The translations under genes and the position numbers were made by a program. The notes below the pieces were generated by a model that was given only the letters and a program-made list of their open reading frames with translations, had not been told where the DNA came from and did not search any database. This document shows positions 18,710 through 27,134 of a stretch of DNA of 64,000 nucleotides, in pieces. The stretch's first letter is position 1; the number at the start of each line of letters is the position of its first letter. Source of the DNA: Calothrix sp. PCC 7507 (lineage in GTDB: Bacteria > Cyanobacteriota > Cyanobacteriia > Cyanobacteriales > Nostocaceae); assembly GCF_000316575.1 (NCBI RefSeq), contig NC_019682.1, forward strand, positions 2,602,001 through 2,666,000, read 5' to 3'.

Positions 18710-19543
18710 ATGTTTTCTCATCTCCCGACTTTAGGAGTGGGACTGGGTTTTCGAGAACCGTTTAAAAGTGACTTGTTTCTCAACCGTCAGCAAGTGGACT
18801 TTCTCGAAATTGTTGCCGAACATTATCTAGATGCACCTTGGCAAAAACAGCAAGAATTAGAACTTTTGGCGGCTCATTTCCCGATTATTCCTCATGGGAT
18901 TAATCTGTCATTAGGCAGTGCTGAAGGTTTGGATGGAGAATATTTAAGTAAACTAGCCGCACTGATTAAGCAGCTTAACCCTCCTTGGTGGAGTGAGCAT
19001 ATCTGCTTTACAAAAGCAGGTGGAATTGATATCGGACATTTATCACCGCTACCTTATACCAAAGAAGCTGTAGAAGTTCTTTGTCGTAACATCGCTGAGG
19101 TGCGTCGCTGGATTGATGCACCTTTGGTTCTGGAAAATATTACATACATGGTGACGCTTCCTGGTGCCGAGATGACAGAAGCCCAGTTTTTGGCGGAAGT
19201 AGTGGAACGTGCTGATTGTGGGTTGCTGTTGGATGTGACGAACCTCCACACTAATGCTGTGAACTACGGCTACGATGTGGATAACTTTCTCCAGGAATTA
19301 CCTTGGGAACGTGTGGTGCAGTTGCATTTCGTTGGTGGACATTGGCATGATGGTTTGTTGATTGATAGCCATTCCCAGTTAACGCCAGTTGAGGTTTGGC
19401 AACTCATGGATGCAGTTTTGGCTAAGGTTGCAATTAAAGGCATTGTTTTAGAACGGGATGAAAACTTGCCACCGTTTGCAGAATTGGTAGGGGAAATACA
19501 ACAAGCAAGGCAACTTGGTAGGAGTCATGGTAGATGGGTTTAG
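18710..19543 (+). CDS. DUF692 multinuclear iron oxidase (MNIO), MbnB-like
   Basis: A 277-residue TIM-barrel protein of the DUF692 family. Characterised members (MbnB, TglH and bufferin BufB enzymes) use two or three iron ions to modify cysteines of ribosomal peptides. The metal-ligand pattern is present in order: IVAEHYLD, SEHICF, LENITYM, LLLDVTNLHTN, QLHFVGGHW, DSHSQ and LERDENLP. Start at ATG 18710; the frame extends upstream but overlaps the Cys-tail gene. It is 5 bp behind the TIGR04222 gene and overlaps the next gene by 10 bp, so the three are one operon. Predicted cytoplasmic, acting on the Cys tail of its neighbour (inference). Confidence 0.9.
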   Translation: MFSHLPTLGVGLGFREPFKSDLFLNRQQVDFLEIVAEHYLDAPWQKQQELELLAAHFPIIPHGINLSLGSAEGLDGEYLSKLAALIKQLNPPWWSEHICFTKAGGIDIGHLSPLPYTKEAVEVLCRNIAEVRRWIDAPLVLENITYMVTLPGAEMTEAQFLAEVVERADCGLLLDVTNLHTNAVNYGYDVDNFLQELPWERVVQLHFVGGHWHDGLLIDSHSQLTPVEVWQLMDAVLAKVAIKGIVLERDENLPPFAELVGEIQQARQLGRSHGRWV

Positions 19544-20184
19544 CACAAACACAGCAAGTTTTAGCGCAACTTTACACTAATACTGAGTTGAGAAAGCGGT
19601 TCTTTGCTCACCCGCACGCTGTTGGCGCAGAGTTGGGATTGAGTGATAGTGAAATACAGCAGTTATCGCAACTTTCTGTTCAGGAAGTCAACGTCTTTGC
19701 TAATTCTCTTAAGTGGAAGCGCTTAGGAGAAGTGCGGGAATTATTACCACGCACTGTACGGGTATTGGGTAAAAATTTTACTACTTTGTTTTGGCGCTAT
19801 GCAGAAACCTATTTACCGCAGGGTATCAAGAAACATCGGAAAGATGCGATGGTCGCTCCGCGAACCGCCGAAGGCATAGCTTTTGCTAACTTCATCGAAA
19901 AAGTTGCACAAGTAGAGGGGATTGATCCTGCTTGGGTAAGTGATTTAGCGCGCTATGAAAAAACCTGGTTGTTGGTTGATGAACTGCATCGCGGCTTGCA
20001 GGTATGCTGGTTTCGTTATCCTGTTGGCTCTCTAGGGAGTACAGACGCAAACCTCAGCCAACCAACTATAGCAGTTTGGTGGCGTTTTTCAGGGCGATCC
20101 CATCTGCACCATATCCTACTACCTGCGCCAGTATACTTCTCTTCTGCGTTTTTGCGGAATGTATCATCTGACTTGAGAAGTTAA
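19534..20184 (+). CDS. MNIO partner protein (DUF2063/MbnC-like role)
   Basis: A 216-residue soluble protein, ATG preceded by GGTAGGAG, overlapping the MNIO gene. The N-terminal half is helical (LYTNTELRKRFFAHPHAVGAEL), followed by LPRTVRVLGKNFTTLFWRYA, reminiscent of DUF2063/BufC-type and MbnC-type partner proteins that bind the precursor and form a complex with the MNIO. Homology is distant and assigned mainly from position. Bases 19845-19880 look like a dispersed repeat inserted in frame: the text passes KHRKDA, MVAPRTAEG, then IAFANFIEKV, and the middle piece is unlike its surroundings. Confidence 0.65.
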   Translation: MGLAQTQQVLAQLYTNTELRKRFFAHPHAVGAELGLSDSEIQQLSQLSVQEVNVFANSLKWKRLGEVRELLPRTVRVLGKNFTTLFWRYAETYLPQGIKKHRKDAMVAPRTAEGIAFANFIEKVAQVEGIDPAWVSDLARYEKTWLLVDELHRGLQVCWFRYPVGSLGSTDANLSQPTIAVWWRFSGRSHLHHILLPAPVYFSSAFLRNVSSDLRS

Positions 20185-20267
20185 TGTTGATTCGTTAAAT
20201 TTTAAGAATTCCTACCTAATTCAACAGTTAGCGCTAGGATATCTATGTCTTTTTTAACAGTATAAAT

Positions 20268-21914
20268 ATGGCATCAAATTTTTACGTAAATCCAGCGGCA
20301 GGCAATGATGCTAACCCTGGTAGCCAACCAGCCCCCTTCAAAACCATTACCCGCGCCCTCAAGCTTGCCACTATCGGTACTAAGATTCAATTGGCAGACG
20401 GTAATTACAATGCCACTAGTGGTGAAGTTTTCCCCCTCACAGTTCCATCTGGCACTATTGTAGTGGGTAATGAAGCCAACAAAGGCCAGAATGTTTTAAT
20501 TGAAGGCAGTGGTAGCTACCTCAGCCGGACTTTTGCGGCTCAAAATGTCACTTTCGTACTGCTCGATGGTGCAGAATTACGGGGTGTGAGTGTAAAAAAT
20601 CTAGCTAGTCGTGGTACGGCTGTCTGGGTTGAATCAAGCGCACCCACTATTGCTAATAGCACCTTCACTCAATCTAAACGTGAGGGAGTCTTTGCCACTG
20701 GTGATGCTAACCCAAGCATCCTTGATAGTGTATTCTCTGAGAATGCTGCCAATGGTATTTCTATAGCTAAAAATTCCAAAGGGCAAATAAAAGGTAATAC
20801 CATCTTCAAAACAGGTTTTGGTATTGCGATTAGTGATGCAGCATCACCGACACTTATAGATAATAAAATCTCCGAAAACCGCTCTGGGATAGTTGTTTCT
20901 GGAACTGCACGTCCAGTATTGCGGAATAATTACAGTGAAAAAAATACTGACGATGGTTTGACAGTAATTGCGAATGCCTTCCCAGATTTAGGTAGTGCTG
21001 ATAACCCAGGGGGTAACATCCTACGCAATAACGGCAAGTTTGATTTGCAAAATGCCGGTACTAACAAGCTGATTTCTGTGGGCAATCAAATCGATCCGAA
21101 AAAAGTCACAGGAAGCTTACAGTTTGCGGATGTTTCACTACCAACGCCTACCACACCAACGCCTACCACACCAACGCCTACAACACCAACACCTACCACA
21201 CCAACGCCTACCACACCAACACCAGACCCCACAGACTCCACACCAGAACCCACTCCAGACCCTACAATACCTATACCTGTACCAATCCCCACACCTACAC
21301 CCACTCCGAAACCAACCCCAACCCCGATACCTACATCCAGTGACTTAACTGATATTGCTAATCATTGGGCAGCAGCATTTATTAAGGAATTAGTCAAGCA
21401 GGGGATAGTCAGTGGTTTTCCCGATCGCACTTTTAAACCCGATGCAACGATGACACGGGCACAATATGCTGCTTTAGTGGTAAAAGCTTTCAGTCCATCC
21501 TCAAATCGTGCTGCTGTCAAATTCAAAGATGTCCCAGCAGACTTTTGGGCATCTAAGGTAATTCAGCAAGCATATCAAGGTTTATTTCTCTCTGGGTTTC
21601 CTGACGGCACCTTCGCACCCAACAAAAATATCCAGCGTGTGCAAGTAATTGTCTCTCTGGTGAATGGATTGGGGTTATCTGCTGATAGTACAACCACCGT
21701 CAAATTCGACGATCAAGCCAAGATTCCTGACTATGCTAAAGATGAAGTAGCCAAAGCAATAGACAAACGAATTATTGTCAATTACCCAAATCCCAAGCAA
21801 CTCAACCCTACCCGCGATGCTACACGCGCTGAGGTAGTGGCATTAGTGTATCAAGCTCTGGTAGATGCTGGCCGTGTAGCGGCGATTAACTCGCCTTATA
21901 TCGTGGCTAAGTAA
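20268..21914 (+). CDS. Beta-helix (DUF1565) surface protein with SLH domains
   Basis: A 548-residue protein. Residues 1-100 are a DUF1565 module (FYVNPAAGNDANPGSQPAPF). Residues 100-280 are a right-handed parallel beta-helix with repeated short turns (PTIANSTFTQS, PSILDSVFSEN, PTLIDNKISEN). A Pro/Thr linker of about 80 residues follows, coded by 12-bp repeats. Then come three SLH domains (DIANHWAAAFIKELVKQGIV; VPADFWASKVIQQAYQ; KIPDYAKDEVAKAI), which anchor proteins to peptidoglycan-linked polymers. No N-terminal signal peptide is visible from this start. Located 83 bp after the MNIO operon but probably separate. Confidence 0.9.
   Translation: MASNFYVNPAAGNDANPGSQPAPFKTITRALKLATIGTKIQLADGNYNATSGEVFPLTVPSGTIVVGNEANKGQNVLIEGSGSYLSRTFAAQNVTFVLLDGAELRGVSVKNLASRGTAVWVESSAPTIANSTFTQSKREGVFATGDANPSILDSVFSENAANGISIAKNSKGQIKGNTIFKTGFGIAISDAASPTLIDNKISENRSGIVVSGTARPVLRNNYSEKNTDDGLTVIANAFPDLGSADNPGGNILRNNGKFDLQNAGTNKLISVGNQIDPKKVTGSLQFADVSLPTPTTPTPTTPTPTTPTPTTPTPTTPTPDPTDSTPEPTPDPTIPIPVPIPTPTPTPKPTPTPIPTSSDLTDIANHWAAAFIKELVKQGIVSGFPDRTFKPDATMTRAQYAALVVKAFSPSSNRAAVKFKDVPADFWASKVIQQAYQGLFLSGFPDGTFAPNKNIQRVQVIVSLVNGLGLSADSTTTVKFDDQAKIPDYAKDEVAKAIDKRIIVNYPNPKQLNPTRDATRAEVVALVYQALVDAGRVAAINSPYIVAK
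21139..21225 (+). repeat. 12-bp tandem repeat coding the Thr-Pro linker
   Basis: CCAACGCCTACCACA-type units (12-bp period, ACGCCTACCACACC) repeated about seven times inside the SLH protein gene, coding PTTPTPTTPT. Copy number is likely variable between strains. Confidence 0.8.
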
Positions 21915-21984
21915 TTACTGAAATTTGTCAGTAGGGGACTGGGAATTGGTAACGTTACTTCTAATTCCTAGCCCCCATTCTCTG

Positions 21985-22866
21985 TTAAAATCTGGTAAAA
22001 ATAGCTGCTTTCGAGTCCCATTCAGCACCCTGACAAAATTCGTCGATCCAAGAAGCTAAACTACTAGCATTACTGGGAGGAGATGGTTTAGCTTTGTCAG
22101 GACTGTCTTGCAAGTGCATCTTTATCGGTTTGCCATCACCAGGAATCTGGATCGCCACAGTCAGTGATGAGAGGGTTTTATTATTACTAGAAACCTTACT
22201 AGCAGAGAGTGGTGGTACTGTTTTAGTTGGGCGCTTCACCTGATTCAGCATTGCTAAAGATGTTCTAGAAGGGAGTTGTGCGATCGCCCCTCGCCCAGGT
22301 TTTTGTTGACGTGGAAACCCGGAAGGCGGTTTGTCAAACGGTAGCGTCTTGGTAGAAGATTCTCGTGTAGACACAGGTTGGCGATCGCTAGTTCCTTTTA
22401 CCGCAAATGTATTTGATGACACAACTTTTTCTCTGCGTGCAAAACCTTGTCCAGGCTGGAAATTATATGCAGCTTTGTCAGGAGATTCTGTCGCCGCCGT
22501 AGTCACTGCAACCGATGTCACAGAATTATCCTCAACATAAGTCTCTAAAGGAGAATCGTCGGGAATTTGGTTTGCATCTATGGAAAGTTCTGATGATGTT
22601 AGGCTTAACTCTTGATCAGGATTGAAGTTAAGACCTAGAGCCGCAACTATCTGATCGGGATTGTTATTCAAATCCAGGATAAAAGGAATTATCTGATCAA
22701 ATTGCGGTTCTAAAACAGACAAAGTAGCCAAGATAAAACCAGAGGAAGGACGACGCAATCCATCATAAGTCCCCCAAACTCGCATTTTTACCAACCAAGT
22801 GCGATTTTGCTGGTAGTAACTTAGCCACTTCATTTTCAAAGATTGACGTAGCTGCTGAATGTTCAT
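21985..22866 (-). CDS. DUF5331 cyanobacterial protein
   Basis: A 293-residue protein. The first 95 residues are well structured and match the cyanobacterial DUF5331 domain (IQQLRQSLKMKWLSYYQQNR, then LRRPSSGFILATLSVLEPQF and NPDQIVAALGLNFNP). The remainder is a long low-complexity Ser/Thr/Pro-rich tail ending in a short conserved-looking piece, ASWIDEFCQGAEWD. Start at MNIQQL (22866); the frame is open eight codons earlier. Function of the family is unknown. No signal peptide. Confidence 0.75.
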   Translation of the reverse strand: MNIQQLRQSLKMKWLSYYQQNRTWLVKMRVWGTYDGLRRPSSGFILATLSVLEPQFDQIIPFILDLNNNPDQIVAALGLNFNPDQELSLTSSELSIDANQIPDDSPLETYVEDNSVTSVAVTTAATESPDKAAYNFQPGQGFARREKVVSSNTFAVKGTSDRQPVSTRESSTKTLPFDKPPSGFPRQQKPGRGAIAQLPSRTSLAMLNQVKRPTKTVPPLSASKVSSNNKTLSSLTVAIQIPGDGKPIKMHLQDSPDKAKPSPPSNASSLASWIDEFCQGAEWDSKAAIFTRF

Positions 22867-23100
22867 CAGATGCCTCGCTTTAGTCAACAAAGAGTGCAGA
22901 ATCTATGTATTTTTAAACAGTTTTATCCCTGGGGATGAAACCGATAATAAAGCATATTTTTGACTCTTTGGCCACTTAGTAAATGCTCTTCTACCACTAG
23001 AGGTCCTTCACTATGAGCAGAGGAGGAGGCAGGGGGCAGACTTCGACTACGCTCAGTCCAAGGGGAGCAGGGAGAATAATTCTTGACAAATGACAAATGA

Positions 23101-24075
23101 CTAATCTACCGCAAGTCCTTTTGAGGCTAGCCATTCGCGGTTGAATATCCGCGATTGATATCGTGAACCACTATCACACAAAATGGTAACAATGGTATGT
23201 CCTGGCCCTAATTGCTTGGCTAAAGCAACGGCGGCTGCAACATTAATACCTGTGGAACCACCCATTAACAGTCCATCTTTTCGCAGTAATTGATAAACCA
23301 CTCGCAAAGCTTCTTGGTCATCAATCTGAATCGCATCATCAACCGGTGCGCCTTCTAGATTGGCGGTGATGCGGCTGTTACCAATGCCTTCGGTGATGGA
23401 ATTACCTTCTATCTTGATTTCGCCTAGCTTGAAGTGGCTGTATATTCCGCTACCTAAGGGGTCAGCCACAACAGATTTTATCGCTGGATTTTTTTCTTTT
23501 AAATAAAGCGCTACGCCTGCAAATGTACCACCAGTACCAGTTGAGGCTGTCCAGGCATCAATTTTACCATCTGTCTGTGCCCAAATTTCTGGCCCTGTGG
23601 TTTCGTAGTGGGCAAGGCGGTTAGCTAAATTATCAAACTGATTTGCCCAAATAGCGTTGTCTAATTCGGCGGCGATTCTGCCAGATAGCTTAACGTAATT
23701 GTTGGGGTCTTTGTAGGGAACAGCGGGGACGGTGCGGACTTCTGCGCCTAATGTCGTCAGTGCGTCTATTTTTTCTTGTGACTGGGTATTAGGAATGATA
23801 ATTAAACACTTATAGCCTTTGGCATTGCAAATATGTGCTAGTCCAATGCCAGTATTACCAGCAGTACCCTCAACTACTGTACCACCAGGTTTGAGTAGAC
23901 CCTTTGCTTCTGCATCTTCGATGATGTAAAGTGCAGCTCGGTCTTTAACGGAACCGCCAGGATTGAGAAATTCGGCTTTGGCGAGGATTTCGCACCCTGT
24001 TTCTTCGCTAAAGCTGTTTAAACGAATTAGGGGTGTGTTGCCAATAGTGCCTACGAAGCCATTTGTGATAGTCAT
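23101..24075 (-). CDS. cysK: Cysteine synthase A (O-acetylserine sulfhydrylase)
   Basis: A 324-residue PLP enzyme making cysteine from O-acetylserine and sulfide in the cytoplasm. The PLP lysine lies in [11 protein letters not shown], the substrate loop is [12 protein letters not shown], and the phosphate-binding loop is [20 protein letters not shown] near the C-terminus is also conserved. Length fits CysK. It stands alone, facing away from the next cluster; a CTTCGACTACGCTCAGTCC dispersed repeat lies just downstream (23042). The 5' region (24076-24399) is AT-rich and has no assignable element. Confidence 0.92.
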   Translation of the reverse strand: MTITNGFVGTIGNTPLIRLNSFSEETGCEILAKAEFLNPGGSVKDRAALYIIEDAEAKGLLKPGGTVVEGTAGNTGIGLAHICNAKGYKCLIIIPNTQSQEKIDALTTLGAEVRTVPAVPYKDPNNYVKLSGRIAAELDNAIWANQFDNLANRLAHYETTGPEIWAQTDGKIDAWTASTGTGGTFAGVALYLKEKNPAIKSVVADPLGSGIYSHFKLGEIKIEGNSITEGIGNSRITANLEGAPVDDAIQIDDQEALRVVYQLLRKDGLLMGGSTGINVAAAVALAKQLGPGHTIVTILCDSGSRYQSRIFNREWLASKGLAVD

Positions 24076-24399
24076 TTTGATGATACCTAAGTTCTCTCTA
24101 TAAAAATTTTGGCTGATAACGGTAGCAGTATAGAAGTCTTGTCTAGTACTAATTCGTAATTGGTAAACTAATGGGAATTTAGTATAAGTATAAATGATGA
24201 AAACATAATACCTACCTGGCTCTTATTTTTATTCTCACGCAAGTTGAGAGTATTTCACCTATTCATCAGTTAGCAACTGATAACTGATTTGCATAAAGCA
24301 GAAATTCTACCGAGGATTTTTATAAAAAAGTAATATAAAATACATGCAAATGTGCTGAATGCGGACATCATTTTATTGTCCTAGATGGGGTGGACACCG

Positions 24400-24726
24400 A
24401 TGGAATCTCAAAGCGATCGCCATAAAGAACTGGAACAACGCGAACGTATACTGCGTCAAAGGGAAGTTGAACTACGACTGAGGGAAATGGACTCTGAAAT
24501 CCAGACTCCTAATGTATCTTTTCATCAAACTGTGCAGCATCAGCCAGAAAAAGCTGAGAAACTATGGGTAAAAAAAGTGATTTTCGCAGCGAAGCTTTTC
24601 GCTATTGGTGTGGCGGCGCTGGTTGCTGTGAAAGTAGCCTCTGCATTAGCGGGGGTAGTTATTGTCGCCTTATTAGGTTGGATGTCTTATAAATTATTTT
24701 TTGAATTTCCCAAAAACAAACCTTAA
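24400..24726 (+). CDS. Small coiled-coil membrane protein upstream of the dynamin
   Basis: A 108-residue protein from ATG 24400 (GGGGTGG ribosome site); an in-frame ATG at 24385 is possible. Residues 5-35 are a charged coiled coil (ELEQRERILRQREVELRLRE). Residues 60-100 form two closely spaced membrane helices rich in Ala/Val/Gly (FAIGVAALVAVKVASALAGV). It ends 16 bp before the dynamin gene, so it is likely co-transcribed and may be a membrane partner or recruiter of that GTPase. I do not recognise a named family. Confidence 0.7.
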   Translation: MESQSDRHKELEQRERILRQREVELRLREMDSEIQTPNVSFHQTVQHQPEKAEKLWVKKVIFAAKLFAIGVAALVAVKVASALAGVVIVALLGWMSYKLFFEFPKNKP

Positions 24727-24742
24727 TTAGAATAGAATTATT

Positions 24743-26824
24743 ATGAGCAATCAAGTAGAAACTGACAAATTTATCAATGATTTAGACCGTGTTGCTCAAG
24801 TACGAGCAGATATTTCATCATCGTTAAGTAATCTTGCTGAAACAATTAATAAAGCCGAATTAGCTGGAGATTATTCATCAGGAAAACTCAGCTTAGAACG
24901 AGATATTGAAGATATTAAAGCAGCTAGTAAAAACCTCAAACAAGGTGTGTTTCGCCTCTTAGTTTTAGGCGATATGAAACGAGGAAAAAGCACCTTTCTT
25001 AATGCCTTGATTGGCGAAAACTTACTACCAAGTGATGTTAATCCCTGTACCGCAGTTCTCACAGTTTTGCGTTACGGGCCAGAAAAGAAGGTTACAATTC
25101 ACTTTAATGATGGCAAACGTCCAGAGCAGCTAGATTTTCAGAATTTTAAATATAAATATACTATTGATCCGGCAGAAGCTAAAAAACTAGAACAAGAGAA
25201 AAAGCCAGCATTTCCTGATGTTGATTATGCAGTAGTAGAATATCCTTTAACTCTTCTAGAAAAGGGTATTGAAATTGTTGATAGTCCAGGATTAAATGAT
25301 ACGGAATCACGGAACGAATTATCCTTAGGATATGTGAATAACTGTCATGCTATTCTGTTTGTGATGAGAGCATCTCAACCTTGTACCTTGGGTGAACGGC
25401 GCTACCTAGAAAATTATATCAAAGGTCGAGGATTGTCGGTTTTCTTCTTAATTAATGCTTGGGATCAGGTAAGGGAATCATTGATTGATCCTGATGATGC
25501 AGAGGAGTTAAATGGAGCAGAAACTAGGCTGCGGCAAGTATTTCAAGCAAATTTAGCAGAATATTGTTCTGTAGATGGACAGAATATTTATCACGAGCGC
25601 GTGTTTGAACTTTCATCAATTCAAGCACTGAGAAAAAGGTTGAAGAATCCCCAAGCCAATTTAGAGGGAACTGGCTTTCCAGAGTTTACAGGAGCGCTGA
25701 ATACTTTCTTGACTAGAGAACGTGCGATCGCTGAGTTACGCCAAGTGAGAACATTAGCAAGACAAGCCTGCAATCATACCCGCGAAGCTATAGATAGAAG
25801 GCTACCATTACTTGACAAAGATGTCGATGAGTTGAAAAAAAGGATTAATTCTGTAGAACCAGAATTTAACAAACTCACAAATATCCGCGATCAATTCCAA
25901 AAAGAAATTATCAGTACGAGAGATACTCAAGCCAGAGAAATTTCTGAATCATTCCGCAGTTACGTTTTAAACTTAGGTAATACCTTTGAAAATGATTTTC
26001 TCCGCTATCAACCAGAGCTAAATCTCTTTGATTTCCTCAGTAGTGGTAAACGAGAAGCATTTAATGCTGCACTGCAAAAAGCCTTTGAGCAATATATCAC
26101 TGATAAATTCTCTGCTTGGACTTTAACAGCTGAAAAAGATATTAATACAGCTTTTAAGGAACTTACTCGTAGTGCTGCACAGTATGGTGCATCTTATAGT
26201 CAAGTAACAGACCAAATTACTGAAAAATTAACTGGAGAAAAAGTCAGAGTTAATCACACTACCAACACTGAAGACGATAACTCTCCTACATGGGCAAAAT
26301 GGGCAATGGGATTATTATCCTTGACTAATGGTAACATTGCTGGCTTTGCAATGGCTGGTGCAGGGTTTGATTGGAAAAATATTTTGTTGAACTATTTTAC
26401 CGTTCTTGGTGTTGGTGCGTTAATAGGAACAATCATCAGTCCTATTCTCGCTCCTATTTACATCCCTTTGCTTGGCTTAGGTGTAGGATTTTTACAAGCA
26501 GATCAAGCTCGAAAACAGTTAGTTAAAACTGCAAAAAAAGAGTTAGTTAAATATCTTCCAGAAGTTGCACAAAAACAATCCCAAACTGTATATGATGCTG
26601 TGAAAGAGTGTTTTGATTCTTACGAAAGAGAAGTAAGTAAGCGGATAAATGATGATATTATATCTCGAAAATCTGAGTTAGATAATCTACTCAAGCAGAA
26701 AGAAACGCGAGAAATTAATCGTGAAAGTGAGTTAAAGCGATTGAAAACTTTGCAGGAAGATGTTATCTATCAATTGCAGAAAATTGAGGCTGCTTATAGC
26801 AATTTATTAGCTTACTATAGCTAG
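24743..26824 (+). CDS. Bacterial dynamin-like protein, ortholog of Nostoc punctiforme BDLP1
   Basis: A 693-residue GTPase that, in N. punctiforme, self-assembles on and tubulates membranes. From memory this sequence matches BDLP1 along its whole length, including the same length and the same ending NLLAYYS. GTPase motifs: G1 GDMKRGKST (residues 76-84), G2 Thr in NPCTAV, G3 DSPGLND, and a region around NAWDQV for G4. Long helical neck and trunk segments follow. The paddle (about 560-610) is hydrophobic (GVGALIGTIISPILAPIYIP) and inserts in lipid. A second dynamin gene follows 310 bp later. Confidence 0.95.
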   Translation: MSNQVETDKFINDLDRVAQVRADISSSLSNLAETINKAELAGDYSSGKLSLERDIEDIKAASKNLKQGVFRLLVLGDMKRGKSTFLNALIGENLLPSDVNPCTAVLTVLRYGPEKKVTIHFNDGKRPEQLDFQNFKYKYTIDPAEAKKLEQEKKPAFPDVDYAVVEYPLTLLEKGIEIVDSPGLNDTESRNELSLGYVNNCHAILFVMRASQPCTLGERRYLENYIKGRGLSVFFLINAWDQVRESLIDPDDAEELNGAETRLRQVFQANLAEYCSVDGQNIYHERVFELSSIQALRKRLKNPQANLEGTGFPEFTGALNTFLTRERAIAELRQVRTLARQACNHTREAIDRRLPLLDKDVDELKKRINSVEPEFNKLTNIRDQFQKEIISTRDTQAREISESFRSYVLNLGNTFENDFLRYQPELNLFDFLSSGKREAFNAALQKAFEQYITDKFSAWTLTAEKDINTAFKELTRSAAQYGASYSQVTDQITEKLTGEKVRVNHTTNTEDDNSPTWAKWAMGLLSLTNGNIAGFAMAGAGFDWKNILLNYFTVLGVGALIGTIISPILAPIYIPLLGLGVGFLQADQARKQLVKTAKKELVKYLPEVAQKQSQTVYDAVKECFDSYEREVSKRINDDIISRKSELDNLLKQKETREINRESELKRLKTLQEDVIYQLQKIEAAYSNLLAYYS

Positions 26825-26862
26825 CTGATATTTATTGTTCTCAGCTAAAAGCGGAGAATGCT

Positions 26863-27033
26863 TAGAAGTTGTTTGAAAAGTCCCAGACAGGTATAAATTG
26901 TCATTCTGAACGGAGTGAAGAATCCCAATTTTTCGTTGAGGCTAAGATACTTCTCTTCGAGAGGCTACGCCAACACTCCGCAGAGCTACTTTAAGCATGA
27001 CAAAAACTATACTTTTCAAACATCCTCTTAGAA
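26863..27033. repeat. MITE-like repeat between the two dynamin genes
   Basis: TTAGAAGTTGTTTGAAAAGT on the left is mirrored by ACTTTTCAAACATCCTCTTA on the right. The interior has TGTCATTCTGAACGGAGTG and CGAGAGGCTACGCC dispersed repeats. There is no gene inside this stretch, and the remaining intergenic DNA up to 27134 shows nothing else. Confidence 0.6.
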
Positions 27034-27134
27034 GTAGGCTCTGACTTTCATAAATATATTAATATGAGGCGGAGCCTCAATATCTACATTCCCAGATAAA
27101 ATCTAGGAACTAGGAATGAAGGCTGAAGAAAATT

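Noticed and set aside
24340-24420. Zinc-ribbon-like frame TCKCAECGHHFIVLDG upstream of the dynamin cluster
   Set aside because: No start codon, a stop just upstream, and it overlaps the better supported membrane protein gene in another frame.
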